64,000 nucleotides of DNA, taken from Isochrysis galbana. Lineage: Eukaryota; Haptophyta; Isochrysidales; Isochrysidaceae. Positions 24,301-35,600 of the stretch are shown here, one piece after another (within the stretch, counting starts at the first letter, position 1; each line of letters begins with the position of its first letter). The position numbers were made by a program, and so were the translations under genes. Where the stretch lies: contig CM030943.1 in NCBI GenBank assembly GCA_018136815.1, forward strand, positions 1,107,975 to 1,171,974, given 5' to 3'. A model generated the notes under the pieces. That model was given only the letters and a program-made list of their open reading frames with translations. It did no database searches and had not been told where the DNA came from.

Positions 24301-25256
24301 ATGAAACCCAGGAACTCTGCGACATCATGCTCTCGCTGCAGCCCAAGGTTTCCTCGGGTGCTGGCAAGTCGCGTGAGGAGATAATTGGAGAGGTTGCATC
24401 TGGCTTGCAAGCGCGCCATCTGAAGCCCTTCAACTTGGACGACATCACATCGCGATATCCCTTGTCGTATGAGCAGTCCATGAACACAGTGTTGTCGCAA
24501 GAGTGCATTCGTTACAACAAGCTGATCCGCATGTACAACAAGTCCCTATCAGACCTATCGAAAGCGCTCAAAGGCTTAATTGTGATGAGCGCAGAGCTCG
24601 AGGCGATGGCGACAGCTCTCTTCTCCAACCAAGTGCCCACCATGTGGTCCAAGGTTGCCTACCCCTCGCTCAAGCCCCTTGCCGCTTGGGTTGACGACCT
24701 TGTGGAGCGAATCAGCTTCCTCCAGAATTGGAACGACGGCGGCCCGCCGCCAACCTACTGGATCTCGGGCTTTTTCTTCCCCCAAGCCTTCCTTACGGGT
24801 ACGTTACAAAACTATGCGCGAAAATACAAAGTGGCGATCGACACCGTGTCCTTCGCATTCCACGTTAAGTCGCAGCCTCCACAAGACGTGGCTTCTGGTC
24901 CAGAGGATGGTTGTTTTGTCCATGGCTTCTTCTTGGAGGGCGCAATCTGGGATGCAGAGAGCTGCCTATTAAGCGAGGCCAGGCCAAAGGAACTCTACTC
25001 GCAGTTTCCCATGATTTGGCTGAAACCAGAGCAAGACCGGGCCGCCCCAACGGAAGGTGTCTATGCATGCCCCGCGTATAAGACAACGAGCCGCGCGGGA
25101 ACGCTGTCGACAACGGGTCACTCGACGAATTTCGTGCTGATGGTTGAGCTTCCTTCTGACAAGCCGTGCTCAGGCTTATTCCACAAGTACGCGGAGACGT
25201 ACAGTGCTCATTGGATCCAGAGGGCGGTGGCCTTGTTCACCACGCTCGCGTACTAG
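12376..25256 (+). CDS. Axonemal inner-arm dynein heavy chain (DNAH3/7/12-like)
   Basis: This is the motor subunit of a single-headed inner dynein arm, which slides doublet microtubules in flagella. The main exon, 12867-25256, is uninterrupted and encodes 4129 residues, close to the ~4000-4150 usual for this class. In order it holds the tail and linker, AAA1 (GPAGTGKTETTKDLAKAL, Walker B CFDEFNRI, about residue 1480), AAA2 (GPAGGGKT, about 1760), AAA3 (GPTGTGKT, about 2117), AAA4 (GVGGSGRQSLTRLAAAM, about 2470), the coiled-coil stalk with microtubule-binding tip (about 2700-3010), AAA5, AAA6 and the C-terminal domain (FFFPQAFLTG, STTGHSTNFV). For the start I prefer a small first exon 12376-12462 (MVVYDEPNSPTARGSPEQRE) spliced across a purine-rich 404-nt intron (12463-12866, GT-AG, phase 0). 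The alternative is an ATG at 12762, which adds a low-complexity, Arg-rich leader. All four P-loops look intact. Confidence 0.95.
12463..12866 (+). promoter_or_regulatory. Proposed purine-rich first intron of the dynein gene
   Basis: A GT-AG interval whose first 280 bases are almost pure purine on the coding strand (GGGAGAGAGG-type words). An open frame crosses its last third, which is why a downstream start at 12762 cannot be excluded from sequence alone. Confidence 0.5.
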
Positions 25257-26227
25257 GTCGCTCACTGGTCACTAGTCTCCATACCCGACTGACGTGTTGC
25301 GTGATAGTGTGCGCGTGAAATGTGTCTTCCTTATCAGTCACCCATCTCCTGCTACCTCAAGCTTTGGCCAACGATTATGCAAGTGTAATGGTTGACAATG
25401 TTTATCGAGCTTCCGAGCTCCTTCTTTCCCTTCTTTTTGGTGTGGTTGGGCTAGCTTAAGGTGGCTAACGAGCCAAGTCTACCGCGGTCCCGACGGGTGA
25501 CCGCGCACTGGCGTAGTCTCGCTCCCGCAGAGCAGCTCCCAGAGGCCATGTAAAAAATAATTCTTGAAGGTGTCCTCTAAGCTAATATACACTCACACCC
25601 TCCCGTGGTTATGCTGACATCGCCTTTACCCCTACCGCTACTCTCCCTTCCCGCTCCCCCCTTCGTTCCGTTTTCTTCGGTTTTTGGGGGTCGACCCGTG
25701 TACACTACTTCGAGGCCCTCGCGTTGGTTGGCGTTGGGGGGAGGGGTGAGGCAGGCCTTCTGCGTTGGTTTTTGGTGTCCAAGGGCTGTGTTCCCCTCCG
25801 TATGGGGGGCCGGCCTTTCGGCCTCCCACAGCGGGTTATTCGGTTGGGGGCGCTATACCTTCCGCGCCCGGTTTTATCCTTGATCGTTCTGTTCGGTACT
25901 ATTTGCTTGTTTGTTGTTTGAATATATGCTCTATTTTTTATCGTTTAGCTAGTTCTGTGAGTTTACGGCTTGTTATAAGTTCGTTGTCGTCGGTAGTCTC
26001 GAAGATCGGGCGGAATTCATTAAGGTCTATACGTCTTCGGTTGGCGTCCCATGTCCGCTTTGGCTCTCCTGGAGGCTTCCGTGCTGTTGCTGTGTAGTGC
26101 CGCTTTGCACAGCGTAGAGCGTAGTGAATCTCTCAATCATTCTTCTTACTACGTAGTAATATAAATTCTTAATAGTCTCACCGCACACGCGGCCGTGGAC
26201 CCTCTGCTCTGCTTTCTACTCACGCAG
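25257..26227. other. Intergenic region, no gene seen
   Basis: Downstream of the dynein stop. Short overlapping frames in 25605-26097 change register freely and match nothing. The segment TATTCTTGAAGGTGTCC-like at about 25560 recurs at about 38408. A block at about 26180 repeats the R2-associated word CACCGCACACGCGGCCGTGG. Confidence 0.5.
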
Positions 26228-26462
26228 TAAAACTTTCTACACCCCTAGCCCGGTCACTCACTCATTTTAACCACTATTTTCCACCTCCCCTGGGTGTCCA
26301 AGGATTCCGCACGCATGGTCCCCCCCTACCTGCCCCACCAGCCGCCTTCCCCCTCCGAACAACCCCCTCCCGCCCCACGAGAGGCAATGGCGTCGGTCGG
26401 TGAGTGACCCCCCTCCCTCCCCCCGCGCGTGGCGGTCTATTATTTTGGGAGATTGAGGCGGG
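26228..26462 (-). repeat. Dispersed repeat R7, copy a
   Basis: Read on the minus strand, it ends with GGAGGTGGAAAATAGTGG and then TGAGTGACCGGG, matching 41856-41940 on the plus strand. A poly-G or poly-C core lies in the middle of both copies. Non-coding. Confidence 0.65.
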
Positions 26463-26797
26463 GGCTCACGGGAGGGAATCAGAGTGCTTTCGCCCCATCG
26501 GGCTCCTTGGCCACATCCCAAAAGTCAATAAACATGTCATCGTCTTCCTTGTCGTCAAGGATGGGCTCCAGCATAGCGTCCGCTTGAGCGTCGGACGCAA
26601 TGTCCTCCACCACACGCGAGGCCTCCGTGGAGTTCTCGGTCGCGGGGAACATGCACCGCGGGGAAAAGCAGAGAAAAAAGTTGTTATGCCCACGCACGGC
26701 TAGTCTTCGTTTAATTTTAAAACACTGCTGTATACATAACTATGGACATTTGATCGCTCAATTCGACTGATGCCCCACAATTGACGGAACGACACCT
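26463..26797 (-). mobile_element. TIR element R1, partial copy 3
   Basis: The right terminus TTGACGGAACGACACCT ends at 26797 and the preceding 160 bp (GAACATGCACCGCGGGG, TTTAATTTTAAAA, GACATTTGATCGCTCAATTC) match copy 1 at 3240-3394. It carries an acidic coding segment on the minus strand (26479-26697, words SDAQADAMLEP and DDKEDDDMFIDFWD) that is missing from copies 1 and 2. The left terminus is not found, so this copy is truncated by the neighbouring repeat. Confidence 0.6.
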
Positions 26798-26799
26798 CG

Positions 26800-27145
26800 C
26801 AAGGGCAGCTCAGTAGTGGGCAGTGGATGCTGGGGCTCAGCCCTGGCCCCCCCTGCCTCTCCCTCGCTCGCCTCGCTGGCCCTAGGTGCCGCCCAAAGTC
26901 CCCTGTCTGCCTAGCGACCAGGGAGGGGGGGGGGGGGGGGGGGAGTCAGTACGAGAGAAGGCCCATGCGGGCCTGGGAGTGCGGCTCGCGGCCCGCGCCC
27001 ACTGGGGGTCTGGGTCAGATTGTTGAATGCCCAGCCCCCTGGCCCAGAAGGCAAGGGCTGAGGTTGATTGTACGGGCCCATCCCGGGGGGTGTCCGCGAT
27101 GAAGAGAAGGGAGCGCGAGCCCCCCATTGACCCCCACTTATAAAG
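26800..27145 (+). repeat. Dispersed repeat R5, copy a
   Basis: It starts AAGGGCAGCTCAG and ends CATTGACCCCCACTTATAAA, as does 27869-28198, with internal words CTGCCTCTCC, CTCGCCTCGCTGGCC and AGTCCCCTGT. It begins three bases after the end of the R1 element. A 20-base poly-G run sits inside this copy. Confidence 0.8.
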
Positions 27146-27868
27146 GCGTTGGTTGAGTGACAACCAAGTGCTAAACTTAGCTGACACCATACGCACTCTA
27201 GCCACAGATTCCCCCGCACGATCCAAGTTACCCTCGATCGACGATGTTGAATCATTCAATCTGAACTGCTATATATAATAATCTAACTGAGCATTAGTAC
27301 CACTACTCTCACTAGCCCGGTACCAACACGACAACCCTCAGCGCACCTGCCCGTACGCCTCGGCGCATGTTGCTGCCACAGACACATACACGTATGCACC
27401 CCTCCGCATCTCCCCCCTCGCAGACCCCCGGCTCCCATTCTAACCCCCCACAAGTTAAAATGAGGGAAAACCCATTGAGGCGGACCGGTCGACGCCGGCC
27501 GACTCTCCGGGAAAAAGCACCGGGGGGGGGGGGAGGAACTCTCTAAACCAAGAAGAACGGCCCTTACCAGCTCGCGCCGTGAGCGGTCCTCGAGAAATAA
27601 GTGACTGCGACTCGAGTAGCCTGCGCCACCTGGGATACTCTCCTCGCCGTTGAGCCACTCCCTTCTCGTCTCCCTCCTGTCGCCAGCCGCCCCTCACCCG
27701 TTTGCTAACGCAAACGGGGCCCGTTTCTCACTGCACTCCATCGGGGGGGGTGCAAAACCCCCCCTCTCCCTCTCTCCACTCTCACCCATCGTTGTCCCTG
27801 CGGCGCGTCGCCATGCGGCGCGCCCTGGCCTGCTCTCAGGGGTCCTTTGGGGGCTCCCAGGGGGCCAG
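27146..27868. other. Intergenic region, no gene seen
   Basis: Only short frames; low-complexity C and G runs at about 27520 and 27745. Nothing recognised. Confidence 0.5.
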
Positions 27869-28198
27869 CAAGGGCAGCTCAGGGGGCAGTGGAGGCTGGG
27901 GCTCAGCCCCTGGCCCCCCCTGCCTCTCCCACGCTCGCCTCGCTGGCCATGGGAGCCGCCAGAAGTCCCCTGTATGCCTGGCGACCAGGGACAGGGGGGA
28001 GTCAGCTCGAGGGCAGGCCCAGCGCGGGCGTGGGAGTGCAGCTCGCGGCCCGCGCCCACGAAGGGTCTGGGCAGGAATGATGAGTGCCCTGCCCCTGCCA
28101 AAGGGCAGGGGCTGGGGTTGAATGTACGGGCCAACCCCGGGGGGTGTCCGCAAAGGAGAGGGGGGGGCGCGAGGCCCCCATTGACCCCCACTTATAAA
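27869..28198 (+). repeat. Dispersed repeat R5, copy b
   Basis: Same boundaries and order of motifs as 26800-27145, same orientation, about 1.07 kb further on. Confidence 0.8.
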
Positions 28199-28280
28199 AG
28201 TAGGTTCTCAATCTGAACTGCTACGCCGTCCGTCCACTCCTCCGTTAAATGCGCCACCCCCGATGGGGCGCTAGACTGAT

Positions 28281-28371
28281 CTCTCATACCAGAACCTATA
28301 AGGTAGCTTATTAAGGCCTTCGTTTGCCCATTACCATTACAGATGGTAACCTCCGCACCCCCTGAATCCTT
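28281..28371 (+). repeat. Dispersed repeat R9, copy a
   Basis: CTCTCATACCAGAACCTATA, then GCTTATTAAGGCCTTCGTTTG and CATTACAGATGG, recurs inverted at 52327-52410. The remainder of 28372-28772 shows no recognised gene. Confidence 0.75.
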
Positions 28372-28772
28372 GTACACAACTTAGCCCATGCGTTGTGGCC
28401 AACTAACAGGTGCAAGTGCAGCCGCCCGTGGCAAGCAATTCCCTCTATCCTTATGTTTATTCCCGCTCCCGCTCCTAGGACTTCTAGCTAGACGAACGGC
28501 ACAAAGCAGATGCCGTGGTCATGTCAGGTTCATACTACTCAATTTGCCTCGCCATTGGGGGGCGATGAACTCGATCAGCTATGGCGAGATCAACTCGATA
28601 TGCTACTTACACTTCCTCATCCATTCCGCGCTCACTGGAAGCGTGGGGATGTAGGGAGAAGTAGGCCATTGACAAAGTCGTCGTCGGCTTCATGGACATT
28701 GTATGGGTTTGCTTCTCTTCGTCGGTGGAATCCAAAAATAGCAAAGATTAAAGCGATAGGGACCAGATGTTG

Positions 28773-31512
28773 CTAGCTGGTTCGACTCTCTACGCCAGAA
28801 ACATTGAGATTAAAAGGGTGCACGTATGGGGTTAGTCCTCCGCCGAACTTTCTCATGCCGTACTTCCTTGCAAGCTCGTCGGCGGCAGGGGGGCCACGTG
28901 AACCGAATGGGTATGGGTGAGGCTTAGTCTGCTCCCTTTCCAGTTGATGCAGAGCAGGGGTGAAGATGCGCCACGAGGCTTCTAGTTCTTCCGCCGAGAC
29001 AAAGTGAGAGTGGTCGTTGGCGAGCACCTGTGAGTCGAGGATTCCCATGTGCTAAGAGAGTCTTGCCCGCAGGTGGCGCAACAAACGGCGTGTATTCGAC
29101 CGCTTCCCTCACAAGCGCCAGTCTCAGAGGATAGCATCGCAACATGTCTCTCAATAGGCCAACTCGAGGAATGTCGCGATGTCGCGCCCACTCCAAGGTG
29201 ACCAAACAACTAAACCATCTTATGCCAGCCCCATCCATGACATGCCCGGTTGTCTCCATACCCGCAAGCTCACCTCAAGCAAGAGTCGCTCGTAAGCTTG
29301 TGGCAGCTTTCTTGAGTGCCTCTTGGCCAGCCGTGAGTATAGCAAGTCCATTCGCATTTGTTCGACCTCATCAGAGCGCAGGCCGGGAACCTTGTTTTGC
29401 ACCTTCCAGTAAATTGCCTCCTCCGGCTGTACTCGCACGACAAGTTCGTTGGCCTCGCATTTGCGCAACTCCTTAACCACACCGGGAACCCGTTGGAACT
29501 GGATGCGGAGCTCCACCTTGTTTTCGGTGATTCCATGTCCCGCCTTGAGCACGAAGGGCACGCCCGACCACCGCGGATTGTCCACATGTAGGACAGCGGC
29601 CGCGAAGGTCTCGGTTGTGGACTTCTTGTTGCGCACCGACGGCTCCTCGAGATAGCTGCATCCTTGAGGCGAGGATGAGTACTGCGAGCCAAACCACGGC
29701 GATATAAGGAGAAAAGTGAGGTCGCTAGTGAACTTGTGTGAGTCTCACTACGTACCGGTTACACTCAACAGAACCAGCATACACTCCGCATTGGTAATTA
29801 GCTAAGCAGTGAGGAGTAACGGGCATCAAACTATGCACCTGTCCTATGACAAGGTCGTCCATCTCCAACGGTGCCACCGACTGTAGCACCTTCAGCTTCT
29901 CTCTCCGGATGTGTTCAGCAGAGAGGGAGAGCGGCTGCTCCATCGCGACCAGTGCCATCATCTGCAGCAAGTGATTCTGCATTACATCTCGAATGATACC
30001 GTACTGGTCGAAGTAGCCACCACGGCCCTCAACACCCCTCTTCTCCTTGAAAATCACCTGAAGAGGCAGGGCACATAATAGATTGCGAAAGGATGAACGC
30101 TAGAGTGTCGGTGGAGAGGAGACACAGTCGTCTAAAAAAGACGAGTGAACTGCGTAAGCAAGCATCCTACCTGTACCGCCTTGATCGCATGCCTGTTCCA
30201 AAGGGCTCCAAAGGCGATGTTGGCGAATCTCAGAACCAGCAGATTCATCACTAGCTCTTTACCTAGGTAATGGTCCATCCAAAAAACATTGCGGGGCGGA
30301 AGAAGTGACAAATCGTTGACGAGCTCAGCGCAACTTTCTGCGTCACGACCAAACGGCTTCTCGAAAACGAATCTATGGCAGAGGAGTTGGCGCAGCGAGT
30401 GAATCGCGTGTGTCATGTCCAAGCCGAGGGTGTTCCCAACCGATTTCGATCGGGTTCTCGTGTACATGACAAAAGGGACACCCTGACCGCCACTCCCGAG
30501 AATGAGGGTGATGGCTTTACCTTTCCTCAACGTCGTTGAGCAACATGCTTCGCTCCGCACTGGCAAGGAACTCGTCTCCCAGAGCGCTGGGTTTCACGTC
30601 TAAGCGGGCACCACCACATGCTGCGCCATTTGCACAAAGCGCTGTGGCAAGGGACGCGTAGATAAATGAGGGGACGGCCGCATAGTACATGCGGACCCGA
30701 GGGGAATCATCGCTGAGGTCGCCTTGTATCCCACCGTTCTCCCCATGTCTGTGACGCCGGTGATGCCCAGGGACGCCATGCGCTCGACGTGCATCCAACC
30801 GGCTGGCCTCAAGCTTCCGCACAAGGTGGAGCAGGCGCCCGACTGCAAAGTGGTCATCGAACTGTCCCGTCATGTAATGACAGCAATGGGTGAAATCGCC
30901 GGCACGACCATTGCACCAGCGAGACACAAACTCGCGGAAGTCCTCCGTGTCCTTGATGAGGCCTCCTTGGTTCACGGGCCTGGCGTACCCAACAATCAGC
31001 ACATCGGCTGGGAGGAGCCCGCGATGCCACAAATCCGCCAACGTAGGCATCACTCTGGTCTCGGAAAGGTTGCCGTCGGCGCCGAAGAGCACGATGGTTG
31101 CGCACACCGAGCGAGAGACAGGGCTCCACACGGGCGATTGAGATGCTTGGTCACCATCCTCGGCCTCGGAGGCCGAGTTGTCCTCTCTCATGTGTTCTGC
31201 CCGTGTGATCGCCATCGCCGCTCGCACAGTCGCGCGGAAGCGGCTTGAAGGCGGGCTCTTCTGTCTGGACAGCTCGGCATCTGCATCCGTGCGGATCACA
31301 GGAGGGCTGTGGTGTTGCGGCGCGGCGGGCGCGCAGAAAGGCTTCGAGCGTGGGCTCAAGGGCGGTGGTCGGTGGGTGGCGTGAGTATGCGGAGTGGAAG
31401 GGCCGAGAGGGCGCCTCCTTTCATTGCCAAAGCGGAGGAGGAAGGCAGCAACCAGGGCGCCAAAACCGCACCCCGCAAGAAAGGAGAGGGATGAACTGTC
31501 TGGACGGCTCAT
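28773..31512 (-). CDS. G6PD: Glucose-6-phosphate 1-dehydrogenase with divergent coenzyme motif and N-terminal hydrophobic segment
   Basis: Canonical family members oxidise glucose 6-phosphate with NADP+ in the oxidative pentose phosphate pathway. Five exons on the minus strand join in phase: 31512-30521, 30372-30171, 30057-29839, 29681-29274 and 29027-28773 (introns 148, 113, 157 and 246 nt), giving 691 residues. Seen in the protein are [14 protein letters not shown] across exon 1/2, the catalytic DHYLGKE (about 364-370), [16 protein letters not shown] across exon 2/3, the [19 protein letters not shown] core, QYSSSPQ across exon 3/4 and the C-terminal [12 protein letters not shown]. Unusual are the N-terminal fingerprint, [10 protein letters not shown] (about 144-153) where the family has GxxGDLAKxK, an extension of about 130 residues with a hydrophobic stretch at 9-27, and an insertion before EKPFG. 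The start at 31512 avoids a Gly/Glu repeat frame upstream. It may be organelle- or membrane-targeted, and possibly a low-activity or regulatory isoform. Confidence 0.9.
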
Positions 31513-32602
31513 TGCCCTCGCCCCCCCCCCTCTCCCTCCCCCCTCTCCTCCCGCCTCTCCTCCCGCCTCTCCTCCCCCCTCCCCTCCCCCCTCCCCTCCC
31601 GCCTCTCCTCCCCCCTCTCCCCCCACTCTCCCGCCCTCCTGCCGCCCTCCTCCCTCTTCCACCTTAAAATTATGGGCTACTTATTAAGGTGGTCCGCGGA
31701 TGAGCGGGCCCACCCCGGTATAAACTGCATCGGGAGGTTCGCGGCGGCGCCCCCAATCTGCACCTGTCTGCCTGCCGACCACGGGAGGAGGGGGTTGGAG
31801 CGATGGGCTGGCCACGAGGGGCCAGGACGAGCGAACCAGGCGTGCCTGTCAATGGGAGAGTGGGTCAGCATGGCAGTGTGCTCCTGGCAAGCCATCAGGC
31901 ATGCTAGGAGGATGGGTGGTTCCTCCCCCACGGCAGGGGAGAAGTAGAGAGAGAGGGGGGCATACACGGACGTCATCGCTGGGGCACCAGCACCAGGGCT
32001 TGAAATTTGCTTTATAGGCAATATCGGGCTTCGGACATCGGACCCCTAATTTAATAGATGTCTAGGCACCTGCTTTAATTCAAATAAAGAAACACGTCTC
32101 ACGTCTCTCGGTGGGAGTGGGAGCGACGTCTAGTTCGGCTCGTGTGAGCCGCCAAAGCGTGTGCCAAGGAGGGGGGTCAGACGGGATTTCGCACCGTCTT
32201 TTCGGACGAGGATTCCGAAAAGGCCGGGAGACCCTCCGACCCGCTTTCGCCGGGGCTTTCCGCTCACGGTCAGAAATGTCGACCCCCCCAAGCTATTAGT
32301 GCACTTAAAAAACCCTGTTTGACCGCCCTAGCAACGGTGATGGGGGCTCCCTTCGGCAAAAATATCTTAAAGGTCGAATCTGTATGTAAATGTGGCCCCG
32401 AAAGCAAGCAAGCAAGCTAAATTTGCAGTTGGAGCAAGCATTGCGCGCTATGCGCCATAGTAGTTCCCACAATGGGCTTCATGGTCATGGCGTCGCTTTG
32501 AGGGCCGCCATGACGCGACGGGTTCACGCAGTCTGTCGCAAGGGCGGAATGGACACTGGTCTTTGCCTCGACAACTGACTAGGCGCCCCATGAACGCGCC
32601 GC
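31513..32602. other. Intergenic region between two convergent-side gene ends
   Basis: No gene seen. It has a long pyrimidine tract on the plus strand at 31515-31660 (purine on the G6PD coding strand, just upstream of its start), part of the R4 repeat at 31785-31990 and nothing recognised in 31991-32602. A perfect inverted pair TCGGACGAGGATTCCGA lies near 32200. Confidence 0.5.
31785..31990 (+). repeat. Dispersed repeat R4, copy b
   Basis: TGTGCTCCTGGCAAGCCATC and GGTGGTTCCTCCCCCACGGC match the reverse complement of about 6370-6560. Non-coding. Confidence 0.6.
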
Positions 32603-35600
32603 TCAGTCTCCCTTGGTCTTCTCGAGCTCGGCCTCAAGATCGGCGATGATGGTGCGAGCAGCCACTGGGATACGGGTCCCCGGACCAAAGACAGCCTTGA
32701 CGCCCGCATCATGAAGCATGGAGTAGTCCTGCTGAGGGATGACACCACCTGCAACGACCATGGCATCGCTGCCCTTCTCCTTGAGAGACGCGATTAGAGC
32801 CTGATTCAATCAAATGGTAGTGCAAGCAAAAGAGTCATTGCGGAGTTCCGTGCTGGTAGTGGCATGTACAATCATTTCGCTAGCTCTATGATGCAAGTTG
32901 AGCAGGACACTTGCGCCGTCTGCGCCGCGTTGAGGCGCACCGGCAAGAGCGTTCGATGTCCGGCGGCCTGGGACGACACCCCAACCACATGAACATCGGC
33001 ATCAACAGCTTGCATCGCCACCTCATCGGGTGTCGCGAATAGCGGCCCCACATCGACGTCAAATCCTAAATCGGCGAAGGCCGATGCAATGACATTGGCG
33101 CCGCGATCGTGGCCATCCTACTCGAGAGAGGAAACGGGGAGTGGTTCGTACGTTAGTGGGCCTGGCTGCACGAGATCTTGCCCCACGAGCGTGAGGTAGC
33201 ACTCAAGATGCCTGGAATTGTACCTGCCCCATCTTTGCAACGAGGATGCGTGGGCGCCGCCCATGTTTATCTGCAAAAGAGTTTGCGAGCTGAACAGTTT
33301 CTTCAATCTCATTGTTATTGGAGCGGAAATCGCCGATGTAAGCTCCAGAACCGATGGAATGGTGAGGCACGTAGCGGCCCCATTGCCGCTCAAGTGCCTG
33401 GGAGATTTCGCCCACAGTTGCGCGCTGGCGCGCCGCTTCGATTGAGAGCGCTAGTAGGTTTCCCTCGTACGAGGCGGCGGATGCGGACAAAGCAGAGAGC
33501 GCAGCGGCCACCTGCCAAGATTGAGCGACAAGGGCAGCGGCTTGGTGTAAGGCGCGTCTGGACGGGAGCGGCAAGGATCTCCGAGACGCATGAGGCGCCA
33601 CGGATACAGACTACGAGCAATGTGGGAGCTAAGCTGATGGTCGACCTTACGCTCTCCCCACGGGAATCACTATAGCTGACTATGGCTGCCATGATTTGGT
33701 TAAAAACAAATGGCAAGCTTGACGAACCTTTGCCTCATCTCGCGAGGCCCGGAGCTGCTTGAGCTTGGCCTCTTGTGCGGCGCGCACAGCGGAGTTGTCG
33801 ATGACACGAGGCTCGACTATCGGTTGTTCATGGCCTGGAGAGGGGATGTACTTGTTGACCCCCACAATGACGTTGTCACCGGAGTCAATGCGCGCCTGAC
33901 GTGATTCGTAGAGTGGAGCACGGCGGTATGGAAGGCCGGGGCTGACAGTGCAATTTTCTTTAACAGGTTGCCCCAGGGCCTAGATGTCAGGTTCGTTGTG
34001 GCATTGGGAGAGTCGCGGCATGGCCATGCACTGGCAGATGTACCTGCTTCCTGGTGGCACATGCCTCGATGCGCTGCTTGGGCATGCCGCTTGCAACAGC
34101 CTTCGCCATCCCACCCATTGACTCAATCTCATTAATAATGTCGCGCGCTTCGTTGACTAACTGGTCTGTCAGAGCTTCCATCATGTAGCTCCCTCCCCAC
34201 CTGCAAGCGAATAAGTCCCAGTAACAAGACGTGAGACAGACTCTCCAGTCCGACACCATCTGAATGGACATCTCTTCGGCGTCTGTGCACGAGAAGCTGC
34301 ATGGACATGTGCTTGCATGAGAAGCCTCATGAGCTTGTACGTGGGAAGATATGGGGCGAGTAGTGGGATGCCATCGAAAGACGGTGCGGAGGCAGCGGTG
34401 CGTGGCACAAGAGCAGCCGGCAAATGGTTTAGAGAGAAATCGGGCTTACGGATCAATCACGTGAGGGATGCCCGTCTCCTCCGCGAGGATGAGCTGCGTG
34501 TTGCGTGCTAGCGACGCGGAGAAGTCGGTTGGGAGCCCAATCGCCTCGTCAAACGAGTTCGTGTGAAGCGACTGTGTCCCACCCATCACGGCGGCCATGG
34601 CCTCGATCGTCGTCCGTATGATGTTGTTGTACGGCTCCTACCAATGTGGGCCAGCCAACAAGGAGGGTTCAAGAGGGTGCCATCAATCAATGTGACCGGA
34701 CTCTAGTGCACCGTCGCTCTCACTGCAAGCCCCGGTGCGCATCCACCTGAGCAGTGAGGCTCCAGCCCGATGTCTGGCAGTGGGTGCGTAACATGAGTGA
34801 GCGCGGATTCTTCGGGTTGAACTTCTCCTTCATCAATTCGGCCCACAGACGGCGTCCTGCACGCAACTTGGCCACTTCCATGTAGAAGTTCATGGAAATG
34901 CCCCAGAAGAAAGATATTCGCGGGGCGATGTCATCTACTGTGACGACGCCTATAGCAGGGACGAGGGGCGGCTTCAAACCCAGGGATGTCGCCTCGCATG
35001 ACACTGGCACAGCACATTCCAGGAAGAACCGGCCCTCAGGAGTGTCACCACTCCAATGATGTGTCAGAGCAGGATCATACCTGTATCCTTTGCAGCACGC
35101 ACATACTCAAGCCCGTCCGCCAGTGTGAAGGCCAGCTCGAGCTTCGCGTCAGCACCCGCCTCCTACGCGCGGAAATTTCAGTGGGTGGTGGTCGCGTCTG
35201 TGTGGATCCTGTTCGACCACTCTTAGTTGGATAAGGGTCCGGCCGACTAGGCCCGTCTCGGCTGAACGCGGAACGTTGCGTTGACGATGGTGATCAGTTC
35301 AGGGCAGCCCAGGCGCCCACACAATCCTACCACGCGCCAAAGTAATACACGCACCTGCATGTGATAGCCTGACACGGAGATCGAATTGAACTTAGGCATG
35401 TTCTGCGCAGTGAACGCCATGATGTCGGCGATTACGCGCATCGATGGCTCTGGTGGGTAGATGAAGGTGTTGCGGACCATGAACTCCTTCAGGATATCAT
35501 TCTGAATAGTACCTGCCAGCTTCTCGGTAGGCACGCCGGACTCCTCACCCGCGACGATGAACATCGCGAGGACGGGCAAGACCGCGCCGTTCATGGTCAT

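Noticed and set aside
25605-26097. Three overlapping frames after the dynein gene
   Set aside because: The register changes freely and there are no recognisable residues or start context.
27650-28216. Long overlapping frames on both strands
   Set aside because: They cover the R5 repeat, and similar frames are open in the other R5 copy; this is composition, not a gene.
31513-31662. Upstream extension of G6PD from an ATG at 31662
   Set aside because: The added residues are Gly/Glu repeats from a purine tract; the ATG at 31512 gives a sensible hydrophobic N-terminus.
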